NCBI RefSeq assembly: GCF_040183065.1
Contig: NC_091121.1
Coordinates: 62,962,287-63,026,286, forward strand
Length of the DNA: 64,000 nucleotides
Direction of reading: 5' to 3'
DNA from: Periplaneta americana
Taxonomy: Eukaryota; Arthropoda; Insecta; Blattodea; Blattidae
The translations under genes were made by a program, and so were the position numbers. Below the pieces are notes generated by a model that was not told the DNA's origin, did not search any database, and saw nothing but the letters and a program-made list of their open reading frames with translations. Below, in pieces: positions 23,281 to 35,800 of the stretch; the first letter of the stretch is position 1; each line of letters opens with the position of its first letter.

Positions 23281-23900
23281 TTTTAGTGTTGTTCTTGCAT
23301 AAATAAGATTGATTACAGTTCCGTGAAGAGGGTAGAGTCCATTTTATTTCATGGAGTGAGTTTCATAGAAAGGACTTTGCCAACAGACTTTCTACTGCCC
23401 TCTACTAATAGGTTATCCTACATAAAATAATGTTTCCTTACTGTGACGAAAATCTTGTCTTTGCCTGTTAGTAGCCAATCACAACCCTCTGTCAGAAGAA
23501 TTGACAGGCTCCCGTCAAATCCGTGGAGGCAGAGTTGCCACATCTTTTCCGAATTCCAAGAATCCCGTCAGTTAGCATGAAAGTATATTCTGTAGTATTC
23601 ATTGAGCGGTCAGTTCGTGATATTACGTGCTCTTCTTCAAAACACGTGGTGTCCAGATAGAGATGACGGCCACGAATTCTTTCATTTCGAGGGTCGCCAG
23701 GATTGTGGTAACTGTGCAATGTTGGTACGAGGGAATAGGATAGACTGGCCAGAGATGTTTGTGTAGGAAGTCATAAATCTGTAAGGGGTGTTCAAAGGAG
23801 CCACCGAACTGCACTCCATGATATAAAATGGACTACGCACAGCACCACAGATGACTGGTTGGATATGTATTTTATTAAATTGTTTCCGATAAATACTTTA
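23126..23900. other. Intergenic with a short (AAT)n tract, otherwise featureless
   Basis: (AAT)9 at about 23250-23276. A minus-strand frame at 23492-23719 has no recognisable domain. Confidence 0.4.
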
Positions 23901-23905
23901 ATTAA

Positions 23906-24165
23906 ATTGAAGGGTCCAGAGAAAAAATCACGTAAGTCACTTTTTTGTCGAGATGGAGTTTGAGGTGCCATTAGATTCTCTATGGAAAGGACTATCTTTT
24001 AGAGGTATGAAACAGGAAAAGAAACAGATCAGTCATGGGTTTATTTGTCTTCAAACTTTTGGCGTACAGCAAAAGAAGCAGGTAAGTCAACTATTTCAAC
24101 GAAGAAGCCAGGTTTCATGGAAAAAGTGACACCTGGTTTTTTCCTTGGACCCTTCAATTCACAAT
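23906..24165. mobile_element. MITE with ATTGAAGGGTCCA TIRs
   Basis: ATTGAAGGGTCCAGAGAAAAAA at the left is matched in reverse by TTTTTTCCTTGGACCCTTCAAT at the right. About 258 bp, non-coding, 320 bp before the copy B start codon. The target-site duplication is not clear. Confidence 0.75.
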
Positions 24166-24404
24166 ATAAATTAGATACATAACTAATAAAAATATTTTTA
24201 TATCTAAAATCTTGGAGTTTCTGGACAAAATTCGATGTTGTCAACTTACATTTATGAGACATGAAGGCATTTTACATTCGTTAGTTCATACATTGTACTT
24301 AAAACTATTGTTCTCGAACTTAATATCAGAGGTATGGCGAGTGCAGTTCGTAAGTTTAAAGTGTTGACGTCGCTGCTTGAGTGACTTGTTTATGATGTTT
24401 GCAG

Positions 24405-24481
24405 GGGCGAAGGTGGTCTTATCTAGTCACATCTGCATGGTTGTGGGACAGATGAAAGCGTACGGCGTTAGTCTGTGAAGT
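24405..24481 (+). promoter_or_regulatory. Possible 5' UTR of copy B (end of a non-coding exon)
   Basis: A TTTGCAG acceptor-like site at 24398-24404 lies 77 bases before the ATG, so an upstream non-coding exon is possible. The segment has no open frame continuing into the start. Without transcript data this could equally be promoter sequence. Confidence 0.25.
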
Positions 24482-24629
24482 ATGGTGGTCCCGTTAGCTG
24501 AAGTGAGACGCTTCTTGTGCGATGCGCTGTGCAGCGTTGGTGTGAGTGACGACAGTGCCGTCCAGCTGGCCGACGTACTAGTGGACGCTGACTACAAGGG
24601 ACACTACAGCCATGGTCTCAACAGAATAG
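24482..24629 (+). CDS. Copy B exon 1 with start codon
   Basis: 148 bases: 49 codons plus the first base of a Glu codon, donor GTAATT. It begins MVVPLAEVRRFLCDALCSVG, a helical N terminus, and ends in the KGHYSHGLNRI motif carrying the conserved SHG histidine. Confidence 0.92.
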
Positions 24630-26816
24630 GTAATTCATTCATTCATAGCTTTCTGTCTAAGCCGAGGTCTTTCACTGGAAATCCAGCAATCTTCATTCTT
24701 TCCTATTTTCTGCCTTCCTCTTAGTCTTCTCATATAATCGATATAATTATCTTAGTGTCGTTTATCATCTGACCTGCTTCGAACTTTTCTCCCGTTCACC
24801 ATTCCTTCCAGTGCTTCCTTCAGTAGGCAGTTTCTTCTCAGCCAGTGACCCAACCAATTCCCTTTTCTCTTCCTGGTCAGTTTCAGCATTATTCTTTCTT
24901 CACCCACTCTTTTCAACACAGCTTCATTTCTTATTCTGTCTCTCCACTTCACACGTTCCATTCTTCTCCGTATCTACATTTCAAATGCTTCTAGTCATTT
25001 CTCTTCACTTCGCCGTAATTTCCATGTTTCTGTTCCATACAATGCCACAGTCCACACAAACCACTTCACTAGTCTCTTCGTTAGTTCTTTTTCCAGAGGC
25101 CCTAGGAGAACGTTTCATTCTTATGCATGACAATGCCTGCGGTCATACTGCTCGAGCGGTTTGTGAATGGTTTCAGCAAGAAGAGATTTCTGTACTGCCT
25201 TGGCCTGCTCAGTCCCCGGATTTTAATCCCAGAGAACATGCATGAGAGCAATTACAAAGAGCTGTAACACCACGTATGGAGAATAAAGATTACGTTGAGA
25301 TTTCCAGACTGCTCTAATTCAGGCTTGGGATAATCTAAAGAGAGAAGACTGTTCAGTAATCTTTATATGAAACAACGAGTCAAACTCAGGATAGGAGAAG
25401 AAGTGTCAGAAGGAAGTGAAATTGAGAGAGAAGTACGCCAAGGATGTCCTGTATCACCTACCCTGTTCAACATCTATTTGGAGGATTTAGTAAAGAACTG
25501 TTTTTAGAACATGGAGGAGTGACAGTAGGAGGAAGAAGAATAAAATGCATAAGATTTGTTGATGATATGGCGTTGTTAGCAAAAGAGAAAATGATACTAA
25601 AGGATATGCTACTTGAGCTAAATGATAGCTGTGAGCTGTTGTTATTGTTGTTGTTGTTGTTTAGTCAACTGTCCGAAGACAGGTCTGAACCTCACAAGTG
25701 ACACCAATAAGGCACGACTTATGAGGCGACTAGGTCAGGAGATAATGGACTAGGGTAGCCAGTTCCTTTTCCCCTCCATTGCATACATCGCCGATTAGCT
25801 ATGTATTACACTAATCAGACTTCCTCTGACCCATATCGTCAAGTGAGATGCCTGATAATAGATGTACATAACCTCAATCAGAGGTATATTCTGTGAACAG
25901 TATGGGATGAAGATAAATGCAAATAAGACGAAGAGCATGGTCAGAGGAAGAAAAATACAGAAGATAAACTTGCGAATTCTAAATGAGGCAGTAGAGCAAG
26001 TGAACAGCTTCAAACACTTGTGGTGTACTATAAGCAGTAACATGAGCTGCTGCCAAGAAGTCAAAAGGAGGATAGCAATGGCAAAGAAAGCTTTCAATAG
26101 AAAAAGGAACATCGTCTGCGGACCTCTGAAAAAGGAACTAAGGAAGAGAGTAGTGAAGTGTTTTGTATGGAGTGTGGCATTATATGGGGCAGAAACATGG
26201 ACATTACGACGAAGTGAAGAGAAGCGAATAGAAATGTGGATATGGAGAAGAATGGAACGTGTGAAGTGGACAGACAGAATAAGAAATGAAGCTGTCTTGG
26301 AAAGATAGGTGAAGAAAGAATGATGCTGAAATCGATCAGGAAGAGGAAAAGGAATTGATTGGGTCACTGGCTGAGAAGAAACTTCCTACTGAAGGATGCA
26401 CTGGAAGGAATGGTGAACGGGAGGAGAGTTCGGGATAGAAGAAGATATCAGATGATAGACGATATTAAGATATATGGATCATATGAGGAAACAAAGAGGA
26501 AGGCAGAAAGTAGGAAAGATTGGAGAGAGCTGGGTTTGCAATGAAAGACCTGCTCTTGGGCAGAACACTAAATAATGCATGGTGACAAATTCCAGCATGT
26601 GTATATTTTCTTTTGCAATTAAATTATGTCCAGCCATTTGTTTTCTCAAACAAAACCATAAAATCTGAACAACAACTAGAACTTATCTTTAAATTCCTGT
26701 TCCTTTTTACAAGAAAAAAAAATGGTACAGAAAAGACCGACGATTTATATGCAGTAAAAACTACCAAAATATGCAGGTAATTGTGTACTATTAACCTTAG
26801 AAATATACACTTAAAT

Positions 26817-26862
<46 letters not shown>

Positions 26863-29800
26863 TTTATTATGCCTGGCAGAATTAAGGCCATAAGGCCTTC
26901 TCTTTCACTCAACCAGGTTTGAATAATATGTATGAAATACATAAATAGAATACAAAATAACATTAAAGAAGATACCCAAGAGATTACATAAAATAAGGTA
27001 GAGAATTAAGTATAATCAAGATCAGTCCAATAACATAAGGAGAATATATACAATTTATACAGTAAGGCATAAACTGCTCGAGATAAACTCGACGATTACA
27101 TATATTATACCAATAAGAGATGCATGGAATACATAATGAGAATAGAAAAAAATTAGATAACGAATTCACTTGAGATAGACTACATAATTATATAGGCCTA
27201 CTAATACCGGAATACATGAAGGTTACGAGACATAAAAAGTTGAATAGCAAAAACGTACCATATAGCATACAGATACAAACGATTAAATAAAAATATCAAG
27301 ATAAAAAGAGGAAGAAAGAGAGAGAGAAAAAGTTGGAAATGTAAAGCAAATTATTTAGATACGTCTATAAGAGTCTAGTTCTGTTTAAAAAAAAATTCTA
27401 AGTAGAGAGTACTTAAAAGATTTTAGACTCCGACTACTTCGACTGTTGTAAAGGAAGCAGAATAGAGAGATGTTTGATGATATCGTCGCCTGAATGCAAA
27501 AACTAAGTAACTTGATTTTTCATATTTTGTGACATCGCCTATTTACTTATTTATTGCACTAAGGAATATGTCTCGTTTTCTTTTACCTAATTGTTATATT
27601 GGAAAATAGATGTCGCTGGTATCGTTCGATCAGTTACCTAGATCCTGAATTACATTTTGTGCGATTTTTGCTATGCTATAAAAGAGGTAACTAAAAAACG
27701 CAAATTTCGAGTTACCTAGTTCTTGCATTCACGTATGGTATTGATAGAACAAGGTTATGCTGTGAACGTGTATCACGGTTGTGGTGGGATGCTAAAAGAG
27801 TGAAGCTAGGAACTACGTAAATAGATGAGGAATTATTTATAATCTGATACAGTAAACAAAGTGAATGGACTGAACGTTTCTCTCGTAAACGAAGCTAAGA
27901 TAATTGTAAGAAATACTCTGAGACATAATCATAGTGACGACTGTTAAAAATGAAACGGACACAAACATTATGAACACGCTGAAGTTTTAATGACAATTCA
28001 ACACAAAGTTCACTATACAAAACGTCGCAATAGTCAAAGTAAGGCATCACCAGGTTCTGTAATAAGATCTGTTTCAGTTTAGAGGAACGAAGTTTTTCAG
28101 TCTTTTCGGTGAATGTAAGATTGAGAAATGTAGTTATTTATTGTTTTGCCGTGTGCTAAGTGAATTACTGTTCACTAAATTAGCTTGATGTGAATGACAA
28201 ATACAAAACGTAATATCTATCTTATATTTGTCATACACAGCATACTAATTTAGTGAACCATAATTCACTTAGCATAAGATAAGCTGTTCAGACGGAAAAA
28301 CATAAATAAATAATTCTATTCATATCGGCTTATCGAAACTTATACAACATGTCTGAAAAATATTGAGAAAGTTTTCTTATACATATAATTTACCTGTAGT
28401 CTACATTCCAGCTAAGATTCGAATCGATATTGAAACCTAAGTTTTTAACGGTAATACTGAATGGTAATATAGTAGGATAAACATTGGTAATTTCGTGATA
28501 ATTTCATGAAAACTAATTTAAAATGCAAATGTGTAAATATATCCTTATTCCGATTTTTTCATCTAAAAGACGATAACTTGCTGTACAAATCTGGAGACAT
28601 AAAAGATTGGCTACGTTCTTGAATATGTGCCAAAAACCACTTTTACAACTTAAGCTGAAAGGTTGGTTATTTCGTGATAACCTTGGTAATTTCGTGATAT
28701 TGCACTGATAATTTCATGAGAGGTAGAAGAATTGTGGAAAAATTCATTAAAGTCAAATGAAATTCTCATTTATTGTTACAAGACTTCAAACATAGTAATT
28801 CCGTCTAATATTCATAGCAAGAAAACATAGAAATACATATCAACACATAATAAGAATGAAATCAAAGTAAAAAATTGAAATTGAAAAGGGATCTTCTTTG
28901 CCCTGAAAGGGTGAACACTTTTATTACGGACTTTACTATAGCCTATATTACTAGGGTAACTCCAAAAGTAATGCATAACGTTTGTTCAAAAATTATATTT
29001 TTATCCTACAGCTTTGCTATTTTCACAGAATGTAGATGCATCCTTAAGGAACAAAATGTCACTTTTCCACATAATCCCTGTCCCTTTCAACTGGCTTACG
29101 TAACCTAAGAACGAGGGCCTGTAGACCAGCACGGTAAAAGTCTGGACCAACACGTCTGAGCCGCTCTTGAGCAGCGTGCACAAGGGAGTCACCTTCTAAC
29201 CTCGTTCCGCGAAGGGATCCTTCAGTTTACCAAAGAGATGGTAATCGCACGGTGCCAGTTCAGGACTGTAAGGCGGATGTTTCAGTGTTGTTTATCCGAA
29301 TTTTCTGATCTGGTCTCTGTTCTTGTGACTGACATATGGCTGTGCGTTGTCGTACAATAGCAGAACATCCTGCTTCTCCCGATGTCGTCGAACACGACTC
29401 AGTCGAACTTGAAGTTTCTTGAGAGTTGCAACATACGCGTCAGAATTAATGGTGGTTCCGTGTGGCATGATGTCCACAAGCAAGAGTCCTTCCGAATCGA
29501 AAAACACAGTAGCCATAACGTTTCCTGCCGAAGGTGTACTTTTGAATTTCTATTTCTTTGGTGAATTTGCATGATGCCACTCCATTGTCTGTCTCTGTCT
29601 CCGGTCCAAAATGGTGGAGCCATGTTCCATCTTCTGTCACAATTCTTGCAAGTTATCTAGCACTTATCATTGACACTTAGCATGATAACAAATCAAACAG
29701 AAGCTACACTGAACCCATTGCGTCTCCGTTTTCTTTTTTGTTATCACATCTTGTCTTCAGATTTCTAAAATTCCTATTGTAATACATTTTATACTATTTT

Positions 29801-32800
29801 AAAAATTGTAACACTTAATGCTCAACAAAATTTCGCCTGAAACAGCTAAGATTTCTATCAGTAAAGCTAAGCCTACATGGCGACTACAGATGTATCTAAA
29901 ATTCCAAAAACATTCCTAAAATTTCATGAAGATACAATAAATCTTTGTACCAAATATCATATGCTTACCTTTAGTAATAAGCCTGTAATGTAATTACAAA
30001 CATCCACAAAATTTGTATGCCTGAGAAGTCGACGCAAACTTGCTCTCTCCAAACATAAAAGCTCACTGAAGCAACTACAATAGTCACACAAAGCTTAGCT
30101 GTATGTTTCTGGAAACTGGACAACATATGAAATCCCTTGACGGAAATTTGGATCTCGTAACACCATTGGTTAGTTCACAAAAGAGCAAAGAAAAAGTATC
30201 ACGAAATAACCACTGCCACGAAATTACCAATGTTTACCCTATTGTTCAAAGTAATGGAAAAAGTGTATTAATGATGATGGAGGATAGTAATCTTTGATGT
30301 CCTAGTAAAATTATTTGAGTTTTACCTGGATTAAGGTTTAGTGACACATTTATAATCTGAAATATTTATTTTCATACAATCAGGTAATAAATGTTGAAAA
30401 TGATTTAAGGCCCCAGAAATATAATGAATAATGGAACATTACTTACAACATAATTCTAAGTTGAAAATGATGCCTTTATAATCTGAAATATTTATTTTCA
30501 TACAATCAGGTAATAAATGTTGAAAATGAATTAAGGCTCCAGAAATATAATGAATAATGGGACATTACAACATAATTCTGAGTTGAAAAATGGCGCATTT
30601 ATAATCTGAAATATTTATTTTCATACAATCAGGCAATAAATGTTGAAAATGAATTAAGGCCCCAGAAATATAATGAATAATAGAACATTACTTACAACAT
30701 AATTCTGAGTTGAAAAATGGCGCATTTATAATTTGAAATATTTATTTTCATTCAACCAGGTAATAAATGTTGAAAATGAATTAAGGCTCCAGAAATATAA
30801 TGAATAATAGAACATTACTTAAAACATAATTCTGAGTTGAAAAATGGCGCATTTATAATTTGAAATATTTATTTTCATTCAATCAGGTAATAAATGTTGA
30901 AAATTAATTAAGGCCCCATAAATATAATGAATAATAGAATATTACTTAAAACATAATTCTGAGTTGAAAAATGGCACATTTATAATTTGAAATATTTATT
31001 TTCATTCAATCAGGTAATAAATGTGGAAATTGAATTAAGGCCCCAGAAATATAATGAATAATAGAACATTATTTACAACAAGTCTAAGTTGAAAAATGGT
31101 GCATTTATAATCTGAAATGTTTATTTTCGAAAAATCAGGTAATAAATGTTGAAAATGAATTAAGGGCCCAGAAATATAATGAATAATAGAACATTACTTA
31201 CAACATAGTTCTAAGTTGAAAAATGATGCATTTATAATCTGAAATATTTATTTTCATACAATCAGATAATATATTACTAATTATACTTATTTATAAATGG
31301 CTTTTAAGTAACCCGCAGGTTCATTGCCGCCCTCTCATAAGCCCGCCATCGGTTCCTATCCTGTGCAAGATTAATCCAGTCTCTATCAGGGGTGTATTTT
31401 GCGGACTACCGGGGCTACCGGCGGTAGCCCAAGGAAATTACAAAAGAAAAAGTTTATTATATAACATAATGTAATAATTTTGTATTATTAGTTTTACCAT
31501 AGTAATTAACATTAAAGTAATTGTTAGATTTATATGCGCTCTCTGCTCTCGAAAAGAAACAAGTTGTCAAGACGGCATCGCTGGAGAAACCGCTTGCTAC
31601 GTGAGGTAGCCTGTGACCGTACCGCGCACGCTGTCCTGTCGCACAACTGCCCGTCCCCCCCTCTCCCTTCTGTTTCCATCGTGCAATGTAGGCCGGGCGA
31701 GTTGCCGCTCTCGTGATCGGTTTCTTCGCAGGCGCGAAGCAGCAATACGCTTAGTACGCTAGCTCATGAATGTGATTGTGTTCTTGCAGTGCATTATTTT
31801 GAATCTGTGATTTGTTCGAGTGTCTAAGAGTTATATTAATTGTGAATTATTAAGTTTTTAATTTCCCAATTAAGTGATATTGTGAAAAATATGGCAGAAC
31901 AAGTTTCTGGAGAGGTTTGTGTTGAAAATGACTGTGTAATAGAAGGTTTATTAAAAGTGCCTTTTAACCGTCGTACATACAACGAGAAAGTTGAAATTGT
32001 GAAAATGGAAAGACCAACTCCTTAGTTAAATTTGTCCATGGACGTAAAAGAAAAACAGCGAGATTACACACGCCATTTCACTTCAACATCATATGGTAAG
32101 TGGAATTGGTTGTGTGGTACTTCTAAACTGTCTAAATTATTTTGCTGGCCATGTTTGTTATTTAGCCGCGAAACTAATGTGTGGTCAAAAGAGGGGTTTT
32201 CTAATATGAACTCCCTTCGAACGGCAGTCCTAGAATACGACAAATCAAAAGCTCATATTTGTAGTAGCATGAACTTTGCAAACTTTGGGAAGACAAGAAT
32301 TGATTTACAGCTAGATAAGCAAAAAGCTCTACACATCAACCAACACAATGCTCTTGTGAAAAAAAAATCGGGAGATTTTACTGCATCTTATTAACGCAGT
32401 CTGCTTTCTAGGAAAACAAGAATTGGCTTTTCGGGGTCATAACGAGAGTGTGGAATCAGACAATATAGGAAATTATATTGAATATTTAAGTTCCTTAAGT
32501 GAATTTGACCATTTACTGGCCAATCATCTTGAGAGTTCAACAGTATTTCGTGGTACTTCTCTCGCAATTCAGAATGACTTAATATTTGCTATAAGTGAGG
32601 TTATGATAAAGAACATAAAACCTTTTGTGGCCATTGTTGTTGATGAAACAAGTTACTGCTCTAATCAGAGTCAATTGTCCACTGTTTTAAGATACGTCGA
32701 CGTACTGCCAATGTTCAAGAACGGTTTATAGGATTCACAAATGTCAGTTCGGACAAAACTGCTGCTGCTTTGTTTCAGCATGTGGAAGGTGTTACAGCAG

Positions 32801-35800
32801 AATACAATGTCGGCAATAAGTTAATTGCACAGACATACGATGGTGCTTCAGTTATGGCGGGAAATATTAATGGCTTGAAAACAAAAGTTCAAGAAAAATA
32901 TCCTCAAGCACTATTTGTCCATTGTTACAGCCATGTTCTCAATTTAGTTTTGCAACAAACTACTTCATCCATTCCAGAATGCCGCATTTTTTTTTTTTCA
33001 AAACACTGTCGGGTTTAGCTGCATTTTTCTTATCATCTTCTAAAAGATCAGAAAACTCAAGGAATTTATGAACAAGAAACTCCCAAAAGTAGCACCAACT
33101 AGATTGAATTTTACATGTCGGCTTGTAAATACAGTAAAGGAATACAGAGAAAAACGGACTGCTTTCTTTAAAAATATCATTTGTAATGACTCTGAAGAAA
33201 ACTGGGATGATGCTGTAATTGTGCAGGCTCAAGGATATTAGAATTTTTTCACACAGTTTCAGAATATATTTCTTCTTGAAGTCTATGCTAGAGTGTTCGC
33301 ACATACAGATGTGCTCTACAATATTCTTCAGACAAAAAGTCTAGACATAGCATACTACTTGCAATACTTGCAAGAGGTATCAAAGTTTAAAAAATACTAT
33401 ATCCGAGTTCAGACGTAGTGGGTTTCCGTCCATATGAAGTAATATGGAAAATGAAAATTCTTCAGCCAATACAATGGAACCACCATTAAAGCGAAGAAAA
33501 GGAGATGATGAATTGAAATACAGGCAGCTGTACTACAGCATACTAGATCGTATGCACATGGAAATTACTGACAGATTTTCTGATTATGGAAAGCTTCCGT
33601 TCACACATCTTCTAGATTCTCAAAAATTTTCTGCTTATAGAGAAAACTTCCCGAATGAGGCACTAAACAAATTATTTCAGTCCTATAACAGTCACTTTTA
33701 TCAAGTACGTTTGAAAAATGAATTCAGTGTAATATATTCAGCAGAAGTCTTTGATTTTTCGAACAAACCTATCCATGAAATATTATCTGCCATATATGAA
33801 AACCAGCTGAACCAAGTTATTCCTGAAGTCCTTAAATTGGCAACATTAATTGTGACAATACCAGCTACGTCAGCATCGGTAGAAAGAACATTTTCTGCGT
33901 TGAAGAGAATAAAATCCTACTGTAGATCAACTCATACACAAGAACGTTTATCCGGCTTGGCACTAATATCCATTGAAAAGTCATTTCTACAGAAACTTTG
34001 CAAGTGGCCCAACTGTAATTTCAAGGACGAAGTCATCAACGTATTTTCGTCCCAATCAAGACGTCTGGAATTCACATAAATATGTAAGGAATTTTATTAT
34101 AGGGATTTTAAAATATATTTTGTGTAATAATAGGGTCAGTGGTAGCCCAAACCCTTTAACCAGTATACGCCACTGGTCTCTATCTTCATATCCCACCTCC
34201 TTCCAATCCATTTTAATATTATCCTCCCTCCCATCTACGTCTCGGCCTCCCTAAAGATCTTTTTCCCTCCGGTCTCCCAACTAACACTCTATATGCATTT
34301 CTGGATTCGCCTATACATGCTACATGCCCTGCCCATCTCAAACGTCTGGATTTAATGTTCCCAATTATGTCAGATGAAGAATACAATGCGTGCAGTTCTG
34401 CGTTGTGTAACTTTCTCCATTCTCCTGTAACTTCATTCCTCTTAGCCACAAATATTTTCCTAAGAACTTTATTCTTAAATACCCTTAATCTCTGTTCCTC
34501 TCTCAAAGTGAGAGTCCAAGTTTCACAACCATACAGAACAACCAGTAATATAACTGTTTTATAAATTCTAACTTTCAGATTTTTTGACAGCAGACTAGAT
34601 GTCAATAGCTTCTCAACCGAATAATAATAGGCATTTCCCATATTACTCTGCGTTTAATTTCCTCCCGAATGTTATTTATATTTGTTACTGTTGGTCCAAG
34701 GTATTTGAATTTTTCCACCTCTTCGAAGGATAAATCTCCAATTTTTATGTTTTCATTTCGTACAATATTCTGGTCACGAGACATAATCATGTACTTTGTC
34801 TTTTCGGGATTTACTTCCAAAACTTTCGCTTTACTTGCTTCAAGTAAAATTTCCGTGTTTCCCTAATCGTTTGTGGATTTTCTCCTAACATATTCGCGTC
34901 AGATAAATGTTGAAAATGAATTAAGACTCCAGAAATTTAATGAATAATAGAACATTACTTACAACATAATTCTGAGTTGAAAAGTGGGGCATTTTAATCT
35001 GAAATATTTACTTTCTTACAACCAGACAATGGATGTTGGAAATGCGGTCAATGCTCCACATATGTAATTAATAGTGGAATATTACTTACAACACAATTCT
35101 AATTTGAAAAGTGCACATTTAGATCTATAATCAGAAATATTTGTTTTCATACAGCCAGGTAATAAATGTTGGAAATGTAACTAAGGCTCCAGCAATCTAA
35201 TTCTTCTACATTTCTGATACCGGTATTTCTATTTGTATTGGTAATTTTCTGACGGGACATGGATCATCTGTGAACACTTCAGATAAAGTAGGTTTTCAGT
35301 CTACTCATAACGAACAGAGTTGTTTGCTGATTTTACTACGCATTTCTCTCCAACTAACAAGTCCGAATGCCATACCTCATAAATCCACCAGAATCGTTAC
35401 GTCCCCGTGAGGGATGAGGTCTTGGGGAGCTCCGTTTCCTCTGTGCAAAAATACGGGTCTTCTAGAAACCGCAATCACACCCATCTACAAATCTTTGGAT
35501 AAACCGAATGGAAGACCCACTACCTTAGATGTCTCATTCAGCGCTACACAAACACAAGTGGCGGCCTGATTTTCGAAATGAGATGATAATGAAAAGGGCA
35601 GTTGTGGAGAGTTTTCTTAACGATGAGTGTAAAACGGAGGAAAAAATCTTAACAATCTTGGCTTTAACTACCATAAATACAACTCCGCTATAACCGGGTT
35701 TTGAACTCGAGTACGTGGTCTTCATAAGCCTCTATTCTATCATCTGTGCTACCAAGGTGCCTACATTCATAATAAGATAAGACTCTTGGAAGCATAGAAA

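Larger units (their letters stand above)
26862..30346 (-). mobile_element. Non-LTR retrotransposon relic interrupted by two insertions
   Basis: The 3' end TTTTATTATGCCTGGCAGAA lies at the left. Minus-strand frames give LLQNLVMPYFDYCDVLYSEL, KLQRVHNVCVRFIFNSRHYD and LRLREKRSVHSLCLLYQI at 27740-28110, then, beyond a fold-back, VKNLGFNIDSNLSWNVD (28384-28445). Beyond a TA-flanked transposon come LNPGKTQIILLGHQRLL and SSIIIN (30245-30345). The order is that of one reverse transcriptase C-terminal half. Stops and frameshifts abound. The 5' end is lost at the minisatellite. Confidence 0.75.
31270..34898 (-). mobile_element. RTE-like LINE (family R2) inserted in the minisatellite and split by a hAT transposon
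   Basis: TCAGATAA at 31262-31269 and 34899-34906 is the target-site duplication. About 0.83 kb of LINE remains around the hAT: upstream part KTKYMIMSRDQNIV, then VVLYGCETWTLTLREEQRLR, KVLRKIFVAKRNEVTGEWRK and SRRLRWAGHVACIGESRNAY. Beyond the hAT, DWINLAQDRNRW...RAAMNLRVT and a stop lie at 31300-31386. 5'-truncated; no catalytic RT core left. Confidence 0.88.

Noticed and set aside
25795-26367. 190-aa minus-strand frame
   Set aside because: Antisense of the RTE-like LINE at 25345-26580, which has the recognisable RT motifs.
30347-31261. CRISPR-like regular repeats
   Set aside because: Contiguous 126-bp units without unique spacers; a minisatellite in an insect intron.
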